DNA of 64,000 nucleotides from Marisalimonas sp016777705 (GTDB lineage: Bacteria; Pseudomonadota; Alphaproteobacteria; Puniceispirillales; Marisalimonadaceae). The notes under the pieces are model-generated. The model did not search any database, had not been told where the DNA came from, and saw only the letters and a list, made by a program, of their open reading frames with translations. Below are positions 16,635 to 23,803 of the stretch, piece by piece. The position numbers were made by a program, and so were the translations under genes. The stretch spans positions 1,302,001-1,366,000 of the forward strand of contig NZ_CP159808.1 of NCBI RefSeq assembly GCF_047717795.1, read 5' to 3'. The stretch's first letter is position 1. Every line of letters begins with the position of its first letter.

Positions 16635-17596
16635 TGTTTACTGGTATTTTCAAAGACACAAGCGTAAGAGTTTTGATCGTATTTATGATAAGCTTGTGCG
16701 TTATTTCATCTTTTATTTTACCTGATTGGATGCAAAATAACTTTATGTACGGCTTGTCTAGAGGCTTAGCTATTTTAGGTCTTATGTTACTATGGCGAAC
16801 AAACCTAGTGTCTTTCGGACATGCATTATATTATGGTTTTGGAGCATATGCTGTTGCCTTATGTCAAAAATATTTTGGTATAACTGATATCTTGTTAAGG
16901 TTTACAATAGCAGTTGTTGCAGCAGGATTATTAGGTTTTTGTCTTGGGTTTATTCTTAGAAAATACAGAGAAATATTTTTTGCAATGTTATCGCTTGCTT
17001 TTTCTATGGTATTATATGGATTGTTGGCTAAAGCCGAGTTCCTAGGATCAACTGATGGAATGTCAATTTCTCCGTCTACGCTTTTTGGATTAGAGCTTAC
17101 AAGACAATATTTATTCTTCCTTATAACATTTTTTGTTATTTGTGCTGCTGTTTCAATACAAGCTTATCTTAGATCAACACTTGGACACTTAACTACAGCA
17201 ATTCAAGATAATGAAATAAGAGTAGAGTTTCTTGGTTTTTCTGTACAAAAAGCAATACATATAAAATATGTTATTTCAGCCTGTTTAGCAGGAGGTGCTG
17301 GAGGGCTTATGGCTGCAAGCCTTGGTCAAGTTGATCCAGATTCAATGGTGAATTGGAATGTATCTGGAGAGCTTGTATTTATAACAATAATGTCTGGTTG
17401 GGGAAATATTTTAGCACCTTTTATTGGAGCGATAATTTTTGAATTCATAAGAACATACGCTTTTGAATGGGCACCGCAAGCTTGGGCAGCAATCGTTGGT
17501 GGAACATTACTTGCAATAATTTTCTTTTTCCCAGGTGGTATATGGTCAATAATTGAAAAAGTTTTTAACTATGGAAAGAAAAAAGATGTCAAGTAA
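16634..17596 (+). CDS. Branched-chain amino acid-type ABC permease, LivM-like
   Basis: This 320-residue permease of the LivM family has RTNLVSFGHALYYGFGAYAVALCQKYFG, where the family has its S-x-GHA-x-F-GAY block, and DNEIRVEFLGFSVQKAIHIKYVISACLAGGAGGLMAA, the coupling helix for the ATPase. About nine hydrophobic segments are visible and the length is usual. The start ATG overlaps the livH stop by one base, with AAGGA at 16622-16626 as ribosome site. Its last 11 bases overlap livG. It forms the importer with the proteins at 15738, 17586 and 18361. Confidence 0.92.
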   Translation: MFTGIFKDTSVRVLIVFMISLCVISSFILPDWMQNNFMYGLSRGLAILGLMLLWRTNLVSFGHALYYGFGAYAVALCQKYFGITDILLRFTIAVVAAGLLGFCLGFILRKYREIFFAMLSLAFSMVLYGLLAKAEFLGSTDGMSISPSTLFGLELTRQYLFFLITFFVICAAVSIQAYLRSTLGHLTTAIQDNEIRVEFLGFSVQKAIHIKYVISACLAGGAGGLMAASLGQVDPDSMVNWNVSGELVFITIMSGWGNILAPFIGAIIFEFIRTYAFEWAPQAWAAIVGGTLLAIIFFFPGGIWSIIEKVFNYGKKKDVK

Positions 17597-18335
17597 TATA
17601 GTTTTAAAAGCATCTGAATTAAATAAATCTTTTTCAGGTATTGTAGCGGCTAAGGATATTAATGTTTCAATAAATCAAGGAGAAATTATTGGTATAATTG
17701 GAGCAAATGGAGCTGGCAAAACTGTTTTTGTAAATATGATTACAGGTTATTTAAAACCTACAAGTGGTAAAATAGAATTTATGGGATCTGATATTACTGG
17801 AATTGAACCAAGAAAAGCAACCCATATTGGCTTATGTAGATCGTTTCAAATTAGCCAAGTTTTTATGACAATGACAGTTAAACAAAACCTTATGATAGCA
17901 ATGTCACTGGCTAAAAAAAGTGGTAAGACATTATTGGACCCCATAGAAGATGAGTCTATTTCAAAAGAATGCGACACAATACTGAAATTGTACAAAATTT
18001 TAGATCAAAAGGACAATATAGTTAGCACCCTATCTCAAGGAATAAGAAAACTTCTAGACATTGCTATGGCTGTGGTTGGAAACCCTAAGGTAATATTACT
18101 TGACGAACCAACTTCAGGCGTTTCTGTTGAAGAAAAGTTTGGCATCATGGATATAGTTATTGCCGCATTAAAACAAACAGAAACTTCAGTATTATTTGTT
18201 GAACATGATATGGAAATAGTTGAAAGATACGTTGACCGTGTCATAGCTTTCTATCAAGGAGAAATTATATGTGATGCTCCACCCAAAAAAGCTTTATCAG
18301 ATAAAAAAGTTATTGAATATGTTTTAGGGCATTAA
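17586..18335 (+). CDS. ABC transporter ATPase, LivG-like
   Basis: This 249-residue ATPase has Walker A GANGAGKT at residues 39-46, signature LSQGIRKLLDIAMAV, Walker B VILLDEPTSG and switch His in VEHDM. The LSQGIRK signature replaces the common LSGGQQR, as in many LivG proteins. I chose the ATG at 17586 because GGAAAG at 17573-17578 lies seven bases upstream and the protein then starts like homologues. An in-frame TTG at 17553 and ATG at 17571 would only add residues encoded within livM. The gene overlaps the livM stop by 11 nt. It powers solute import together with the LivF-like protein. Confidence 0.9.
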   Translation: MSSNIVLKASELNKSFSGIVAAKDINVSINQGEIIGIIGANGAGKTVFVNMITGYLKPTSGKIEFMGSDITGIEPRKATHIGLCRSFQISQVFMTMTVKQNLMIAMSLAKKSGKTLLDPIEDESISKECDTILKLYKILDQKDNIVSTLSQGIRKLLDIAMAVVGNPKVILLDEPTSGVSVEEKFGIMDIVIAALKQTETSVLFVEHDMEIVERYVDRVIAFYQGEIICDAPPKKALSDKKVIEYVLGH

Positions 18336-18360
18336 ACAAATATGTTATTAAGGTTTAATT

Positions 18361-18999
18361 ATGTTAAGATTAGATAAAATAAATGTAAATATCGGATTAA
18401 TTGAGATCCTAAAAGACGTTTCTTTAGATTTAAAGAAAGGTCAAATGGTTGGTCTAATTGGCAGGAATGGAGCAGGAAAAACAACATTATTGAGGGCTAT
18501 AATGGGAATTTTGCCCACTATTTCTGGTGAATTATCATTTGAAGATCATGATCTAATTAAAATGCCATCACAAAAAAGAGCCTATTTATCAATTGGCTAT
18601 ATGCCTGAAGATAGAAAATTAATACCATCTATGTCTGCTGAAGAAAATATTCTTACTCCAGTTTGGGCTACTAATATAAAAGACTGGAAACAAAGGTTGG
18701 ATTGGATTTACAAAATTATTCCGGAAGCTTTAGATTTGAAAGACAGACCTTCTACTAGTTTATCAGGAGGACAGCAAAAGCTTATAGCATTATCCAGAGC
18801 CCTTATGGTTGGAAGTAAACTTTTACTTCTAGATGAACCGTCAGAAGGAATCGCCCCTGCTCTTACTAAAAGGATTATAGATATTTTGAATAATCTAAAA
18901 AAAGAAGGGGTTACAACTCTAATTGCAGAAAGTAATGCTGGTCATTATCAAGGTATGCTAGACAAATCTTTTGTAATAGAGCGTGGACAAATCAAGTAA
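18361..18999 (+). CDS. ABC transporter ATPase, LivF-like
   Basis: This 212-residue second ATPase of the importer has Walker A GRNGAGKTT at residues 34-42, a Q-loop region with IGYMPEDRKLIPSMSAEENI, signature LSGGQQKLIALSRAL and Walker B LLLLDEPSEGIAPA. IGYMPEDRKLIP is characteristic of LivF. It is slightly shorter than the usual 230-240 residues because its C-terminus stops soon after the VIERGQIK strand. It starts 25 nt after livG. With its neighbours it makes a complete importer of five genes (14356-18999). The 65 nt after it hold a 20-bp palindrome. Confidence 0.92.
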   Translation: MLRLDKINVNIGLIEILKDVSLDLKKGQMVGLIGRNGAGKTTLLRAIMGILPTISGELSFEDHDLIKMPSQKRAYLSIGYMPEDRKLIPSMSAEENILTPVWATNIKDWKQRLDWIYKIIPEALDLKDRPSTSLSGGQQKLIALSRALMVGSKLLLLDEPSEGIAPALTKRIIDILNNLKKEGVTTLIAESNAGHYQGMLDKSFVIERGQIK

Positions 19000-19035
19000 A
19001 TTTATAAAAAATTTATTGCTTAAAATTATCTTTAT

Positions 19036-19055
19036 TTTACTATTTAAATAGTAAA
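19036..19055. promoter_or_regulatory. 20-bp perfect palindrome, candidate operator
   Basis: The half-site TTTACTATTT is followed at once by its exact reverse complement, giving a 20-bp perfect palindrome. It ends directly before the ribosome site and 12 nt before the ATG of the small molybdenum-hydroxylase subunit. The position suits an operator for a dimeric repressor. It lacks G+C-rich arms, so it is unlikely to be a terminator for the ABC operon. No regulator gene lies in the vicinity. Confidence 0.5.
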
Positions 19056-19067
19056 TAGGAAAATTTG

Positions 19068-19577
19068 ATGCCTTTGTATAAATCTGATTCAAAAATTAAA
19101 ATTCAATTTAAATTGAATAATAAAGATATAAATACGGAAACAGACAATAGAACTCTTCTAAGCGATTTTTTAAGACATACAATTGGCGAAACAGGCACTC
19201 ATGTTGGATGTGAACACGGAATTTGCGGAGCCTGTACGATTTTACTAAACAATGAACCAATAAGATCCTGCTTGATGTTTGCATCACAATTAAATGGCAA
19301 AGAATTGGTAACTATTGAAGGGTTAGTAAATGATAAAAACTTTGATAATTTAAGAAAAGCTTTTAAAAAAAATCATGCTTTACAGTGTGGTTATTGTACG
19401 CCAGGTTTTTTAGTAACAATTATAGCATTTTTAAACACAAAGCCTAAAAATGTTGATGTTAACAAAATTAGAGAAATGCTAAGCGGTAACATATGCAGGT
19501 GTACGGGTTATACAGGTATAATAAATGCAGTAAAAGAAGTCATTGGAATAAATGAAATTGAACAAAAAAATGTTTGA
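19068..19577 (+). CDS. Molybdenum hydroxylase, [2Fe-2S] small subunit
   Basis: This 169-residue small subunit of a xanthine-dehydrogenase/CO-dehydrogenase-type enzyme carries both iron-sulphur sites: Cys48, Cys53, Cys56 and Cys68 (GCEHGICGACTILL), then Cys107, Cys110, Cys143 and Cys145 (QCGYCTPG and ICRCTGYTG). It passes electrons from the molybdenum site to FAD. The start is ATG 19068, with AGGA at 19057-19060 seven bases upstream; a TTG directly before it (19065) is less likely. Its large and medium subunits are encoded 4-7 kb downstream (23804, 26788), split off by a CoA ligase, a cupin, a monooxygenase and a crotonase. It overlaps the ligase gene by 26 nt. Confidence 0.92.
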   Translation: MPLYKSDSKIKIQFKLNNKDINTETDNRTLLSDFLRHTIGETGTHVGCEHGICGACTILLNNEPIRSCLMFASQLNGKELVTIEGLVNDKNFDNLRKAFKKNHALQCGYCTPGFLVTIIAFLNTKPKNVDVNKIREMLSGNICRCTGYTGIINAVKEVIGINEIEQKNV

Positions 19578-21093
19578 TCTTGGAACAACAATTTTAGCTT
19601 CAAAAGAAAAAAATCCAGATGCAATAGCAATAGCAGGTCTAGATTACAAATACACCTACTATGAATGGTTTAAAAAAATAGATACTCTATCAGGATCTTT
19701 AAAATATTTAGGTTTAAAGAAACAAGAAAAAGTTATTACTTTACTCCAAAATAATTTTGAAGCCTCTACAATACATTGGGCATGTCAATTAAATAATCTA
19801 ATCGTTGTGCCTTTAAATTGGAGAATGAAGCCTGAGGAGATTGATTTTTGTATTTCTAATTCAGAAGCTAGTTGCATATTCTTTCAAAAAGAAAGTATGG
19901 ATGGAGTAGAGCTGTCGCTAGAGGCAAAGAAAATTAAACAAATCTTTGTTGGTGGCAATAATAATAAAACACTAAATATAAGCGAACTTATTAAAAATGG
20001 TAATCCTGGAAACCACCCTGAAGGAAAAAGTGATAGTTATTCAATAATTTTATACACATCAGGCACTACTGGAAAGCCTAAAGGTGTGCCAAGAACACAT
20101 TTAGCTGAAAGGTCAGCTGCACTAGCTCATGTCGCTCAAAATATGTATAAAAATGGAGAAATCACTCTTGGTGTTATGCCTTTATATCATACAATGGGAA
20201 TTAGATCATTAATTTCAATGTCACTAATTAATGGAACATTTATAACACAACCTAAGTTCTCATCCCTAGAAGCTATAAAATTAATTAATAAGTTTAAAAT
20301 TACTTCTTTATATTTGGTACCTACTCTATTTCATGAATTAATCGAAGATAAGAGTTTTACAAATAATAAAGTTAAATCATGCAAGAAATTAGGATTTGCT
20401 GGCGCACCTATGAACAATGGTCTCATAAAAAAAGTTATGAAAGCATTTAAACCTATACAACTTGTTAATCATTATGGATCGTCTGAAGTCTATACTTTTA
20501 CTGTTGATCAAAATGCACATAAAAAACCAGGATCAGCAGGCAAAGCTGGAATAAATCAGCGTATTCGAGTTGTAGAAATTGGATCTAAAAACCCTCAAAA
20601 AATTGTTAAAAAAAATATTGAAGGAGAGATAATTGCTTCTCTTAAATCTGAAGAATCTTTTTCAGGATATTTAAAAAGACCTGATGCTAATAAAAATTCT
20701 ATAATCAAGAACTGGTATTTTACAAATGACATTGGTTACATAGATAACAATGGTGATCTTTTCGTAACTGGCAGAGTTGACGACATGATTATAACTGGAG
20801 GTGAAAACGTATCACCCATTGAAATAGAAAATTTATTGTCGTTAAATAAAAATGTTCTTGAAGTCGTTGTAGTTGGACTTCCTGACGAAAAATGGGGGCA
20901 AAGAATTTGTGGTTTTATTAAACGAGATGGTAATATTGAATTTGGTAATCTAGATAAACATTGTAAAGAATCTGGTATGGCCAACTTTAAAAGACCAAAA
21001 GAGTATATTTTTGTAAAAGAGATACCTAAATCTCCTACAGGAAAAATTTTAAGAAGAAAATTACTTGCAGGTGAGTACGATTTAGATAGATGA
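19552..21093 (+). CDS. AMP-forming acyl/aryl-CoA ligase
   Basis: This 513-residue ANL-family enzyme activates a carboxylic acid as its CoA thioester. The phosphate loop YTSGTTGKPKGV is at residues 168-179. NHYGSSEVYTFT is the A5-type motif, followed by NDIGYIDNNGDLFVTGRVDDMIITGGENV and the catalytic lysine in SPTGKILRRKL. The start overlaps the small-subunit gene by 26 nt; an in-frame ATG at 19570 is an alternative. It is not the benzoate-CoA ligase type, which is encoded separately at 27716. Its operon partners (HpaB-type monooxygenase, crotonase, molybdenum hydroxylase) suggest that an aromatic or heteroaromatic acid is activated and then modified as a CoA ester. The acid is unknown. Confidence 0.88.
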   Translation: MKLNKKMFDLGTTILASKEKNPDAIAIAGLDYKYTYYEWFKKIDTLSGSLKYLGLKKQEKVITLLQNNFEASTIHWACQLNNLIVVPLNWRMKPEEIDFCISNSEASCIFFQKESMDGVELSLEAKKIKQIFVGGNNNKTLNISELIKNGNPGNHPEGKSDSYSIILYTSGTTGKPKGVPRTHLAERSAALAHVAQNMYKNGEITLGVMPLYHTMGIRSLISMSLINGTFITQPKFSSLEAIKLINKFKITSLYLVPTLFHELIEDKSFTNNKVKSCKKLGFAGAPMNNGLIKKVMKAFKPIQLVNHYGSSEVYTFTVDQNAHKKPGSAGKAGINQRIRVVEIGSKNPQKIVKKNIEGEIIASLKSEESFSGYLKRPDANKNSIIKNWYFTNDIGYIDNNGDLFVTGRVDDMIITGGENVSPIEIENLLSLNKNVLEVVVVGLPDEKWGQRICGFIKRDGNIEFGNLDKHCKESGMANFKRPKEYIFVKEIPKSPTGKILRRKLLAGEYDLDR

Positions 21094-21119
21094 ATTATTA
21101 ATAGAGAAGAGGAAGAAAT

Positions 21120-21509
21120 ATGTTAAAAAGAAAACCGCATCTTGAATTTACTAAAATTTCTTCAAACGAAAATTGGCATACGCCTCAAGGTTATCCAACT
21201 GGAATAAAACAACATATTTTAGCTTCTGACATTGATGAAGTTAATAAGACAGGAAGTAGATCAAGATTACTTAAATTTGAACCTGGTGTATTTACAACTG
21301 AAAAATTTATTCATGACCATTGGGAAGAAGTTTATTTGGTTAGTGGGGATTTAATAGTAGGAAACGATGAAGATGGAAATGGTGGAGAACAATTTGAAGG
21401 ATCAACATATGCATGTAGACCTCCTGGCGTTTATCATGGTCCTTTTAAGTCTGATAAAGGCTGTGTCCTTTTTGAATTACATTACTATAAAAATGAAACT
21501 GAATTTTAA
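21120..21509 (+). CDS. Small cupin-domain protein
   Basis: This 129-residue single cupin has the metal-binding motif 1 FIHDHWEEVYLVSGDLIVG in the middle. Motif 2 is YACRPPGVYHGPF. The His and Glu of HDHWEE and the His of VYHGPF would bind a metal. Such small cupins in aromatic operons act as ring-cleaving or isomerising enzymes or as binding proteins; which applies cannot be told. GAAGAGGAAG at about 21105-21114 is a strong ribosome site before the ATG. It lies 26 nt after the ligase and 16 nt before the HpaB-type gene, so it is part of the same operon. Confidence 0.8.
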   Translation: MLKRKPHLEFTKISSNENWHTPQGYPTGIKQHILASDIDEVNKTGSRSRLLKFEPGVFTTEKFIHDHWEEVYLVSGDLIVGNDEDGNGGEQFEGSTYACRPPGVYHGPFKSDKGCVLFELHYYKNETEF

Positions 21510-21525
21510 TTTTTAAGGATTTAAG

Positions 21526-22983
21526 ATGATTAAAACAGGCAAGGAACACTTAAGTCAATTAAGAGATGGAAGAGTAGTTTATATTGGTGATGAAAAAATT
21601 GATGACGTTACAACTCATCCAGCCTTTGAGAAAGCCGCGCAAAAAGTAGCTGAATTGTATGATATTAAACATCAAGAAATTTATAAAGACGTTTTGTCAT
21701 ATCAAGAAAATGGCGAACTATGCTCTACTTGGTTTTTACAAGCAAAAAACAAAAGTGATTTAAGGAAAAGATCTAAAGCGCATAAAGTTATTGCTGACCA
21801 AACATCTGGAATGATGGGACGTTCTATGGATCATGTAGCTAGTTTTGTAACGGGTATGTCTACAAATCCTGATATTTTTGATAGTGGTAAATATAAATTT
21901 AAAGAAAATCTCTTAAATTATTATAAATACATGAAAAAAAATGATGTTTTTGCATCTTATGCTGTTGTTCCTCCTCAAGCGGCAAGAAACCCTGAATTTT
22001 ATCAAAAGCAAAATCTTCCTATTCCAACTCTATCTGTTGTAGAGGAAAATAAAAAAGGCGTCATTATTTCAGGGATGAAGATGCTTGCTACAAGCGCTGT
22101 ATTTGCCAATGAAATATGGATTGGCAACCTTGTTCCCCTAGCCCCAGACCAGATCAAACAAGCCATAACATGTGCAATACCTTGTAATATTGAGGGATTG
22201 TCTCTCTGGATGCGTCAACCACTATCAACACATTATGACAATCAGTTTGACTCTCCTTTATCATGGAATATGGATGAAACAGATGTACTTGTAATGTGTG
22301 ATAAAGTATTTGTTCCTTGGGACAGAATATTCGTGATGGACGATGCTATTTTAGCTAGGGAGATATACATAAAAACACCTGCCCATTGTTATGGAAATCA
22401 TCAAGCTAATGTAAGATATTGGTCCAAAATGGAATTAATAACAGGACTATGTAATAAAATAGCTAAAGCCACCGGTGCAGACCAAATTCCAGCAGTAAAA
22501 GAAACACTTGGGAAAATGTCATCATTAGAAGCTAATTTATCTGGAATGATACATGGACAAATAGAAGCGGCTGAAACTTGGCCAAATAATCATATGACAT
22601 TCAATAGAAGAATGATGTACGCAGCATTAAATTGGTGCACCGAAAATTACACACCAATTGTTGACGAATTAAGAACACTTTGTGGTGGAGGTGTTTTTCA
22701 AATGCCTGCAAGTATTAATGTTATGAAAAATGAAAAACTAAAGAAAGATTTTGAAACTTATTTTCAAACCCCACAAATGGATGCAAAATCAAGAATGAAG
22801 CTATTTAAATTAGCCTGGGATGTAGTAGGCTCTGAATTTGCTGGAAGACAACAGCAATACGAAAAATTCTATGCAGGAGCTTCTTTTATTATTAAAAACC
22901 ACAGTTACCGTGAAACTCCTTGGGATTATTTTGATGGTGTGGTGGATAGTTTAATGGATAAATATGATCTACCAGAAAATTAA
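21526..22983 (+). CDS. HpaB-family flavin-dependent monooxygenase (4-hydroxyphenylacetate 3-hydroxylase type)
   Basis: This 485-residue protein has the acyl-CoA-dehydrogenase-like fold of the HpaB family. Visible are TSGMMGRSMDHVA at residues 93-105, DKVFVPWDRIFVMDD in the middle domain, LRTLCGGGVFQMP and the C-terminal GSEFAGRQQQYEKFYAGA. Family members use reduced FAD supplied by a partner reductase to hydroxylate phenols. Related dehydratases of the 4-hydroxybutyryl-CoA type carry an iron-sulphur cluster, but the four cysteines they need are not evident. No HpaC reductase is adjacent; the FMN reductase at 333 is distant. The operon context, with a CoA ligase and crotonase, suggests an aryl-CoA or free hydroxyaryl substrate. 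The exact reaction is unknown. Confidence 0.85.
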   Translation: MIKTGKEHLSQLRDGRVVYIGDEKIDDVTTHPAFEKAAQKVAELYDIKHQEIYKDVLSYQENGELCSTWFLQAKNKSDLRKRSKAHKVIADQTSGMMGRSMDHVASFVTGMSTNPDIFDSGKYKFKENLLNYYKYMKKNDVFASYAVVPPQAARNPEFYQKQNLPIPTLSVVEENKKGVIISGMKMLATSAVFANEIWIGNLVPLAPDQIKQAITCAIPCNIEGLSLWMRQPLSTHYDNQFDSPLSWNMDETDVLVMCDKVFVPWDRIFVMDDAILAREIYIKTPAHCYGNHQANVRYWSKMELITGLCNKIAKATGADQIPAVKETLGKMSSLEANLSGMIHGQIEAAETWPNNHMTFNRRMMYAALNWCTENYTPIVDELRTLCGGGVFQMPASINVMKNEKLKKDFETYFQTPQMDAKSRMKLFKLAWDVVGSEFAGRQQQYEKFYAGASFIIKNHSYRETPWDYFDGVVDSLMDKYDLPEN

Positions 22984-23007
22984 TTTTAAGAAATATAGGA
23001 GTTTTAA

Positions 23008-23793
23008 TTGGCAATAGTTATTAAAGAATTCGATGGGTTTAGAGTTGAAGTAAATAATGAAGATAATAGAGGTGATATTATTTTATCAAGACCCCCATTA
23101 AATGTTATTCAATATTCGCAAAGAATTCAAATGGCTGAAGCTATGAAAGATTTAGATAAAAATGAAAATGTAAGAGTTATTATTTTACGAGCAGATGGAA
23201 AAAACTTCTCATCAGGAGGAAATATTGAAGGTTTTTTAAAAGAGACACCAGAAACACTAACTATGCTTGCTCAAAACGTAATGACGCCTGAAAAAATTAG
23301 AAAACCAGTTATCGCTGCAATTCAAGGTTACTGTTTTGGAGTTGGCTTAGAATTTTCTTTAGCTTGTGATTTCAGGATTGTGACTAAGTGTGCACAGCTA
23401 TCCCTTCCTGAAATGAAAATAGGAATGATACCAGGATCAGGTGGATCAGTTCGACTAGCTAGGATGATCGGGTTATCTAGGGTTAAAGATATGATAATGA
23501 GAGGTAAAAGAATTTCTGGAGAAGAATCTTATAATTATGGTCTAGCATCTGAAGTGGTTGAAATTAACGAACTTGAGAGTGCGACTAGTAATCTTGTTAA
23601 AGAACTTTGTTTAGTATCACCTTTAGCACAAAGAGCCATTAAAACTGTTCTTAATGCATCTCAAGATGCGCCTTTACACGTTGCAATTGAGTTAGAAGGT
23701 GAAACATATGGCAGGCTTAGAAGTTCTAGTGATTTTAAAGAAGGTGTTCAAAGCTTTGTAGAAAAAAGAAAACCTGTTTATACAGGAAAATAG
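23008..23793 (+). CDS. Enoyl-CoA hydratase/isomerase (crotonase) family protein
   Basis: This 261-residue crotonase-fold enzyme acts on a CoA thioester. Both acidic residues of active hydratases are present: Glu115 in GVGLEFSLACD and Glu135 in LPEMKIGMIPGSGG. KNFSSGGNI gives the first oxyanion-hole strand. The start is TTG, supported by ATAGGAG at 22995-23001, seven bases upstream, and by the lack of a nearby ATG. In this operon it probably hydrates or opens a ring-derived enoyl-CoA made after ligase and hydroxylase steps. A cyclic dienoyl-CoA hydratase role is possible, but the sequence does not settle it. It lies 10 nt before the large molybdenum hydroxylase subunit. Confidence 0.88.
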   Translation: MAIVIKEFDGFRVEVNNEDNRGDIILSRPPLNVIQYSQRIQMAEAMKDLDKNENVRVIILRADGKNFSSGGNIEGFLKETPETLTMLAQNVMTPEKIRKPVIAAIQGYCFGVGLEFSLACDFRIVTKCAQLSLPEMKIGMIPGSGGSVRLARMIGLSRVKDMIMRGKRISGEESYNYGLASEVVEINELESATSNLVKELCLVSPLAQRAIKTVLNASQDAPLHVAIELEGETYGRLRSSSDFKEGVQSFVEKRKPVYTGK

Positions 23794-23803
23794 AAGGTAA
23801 AAA

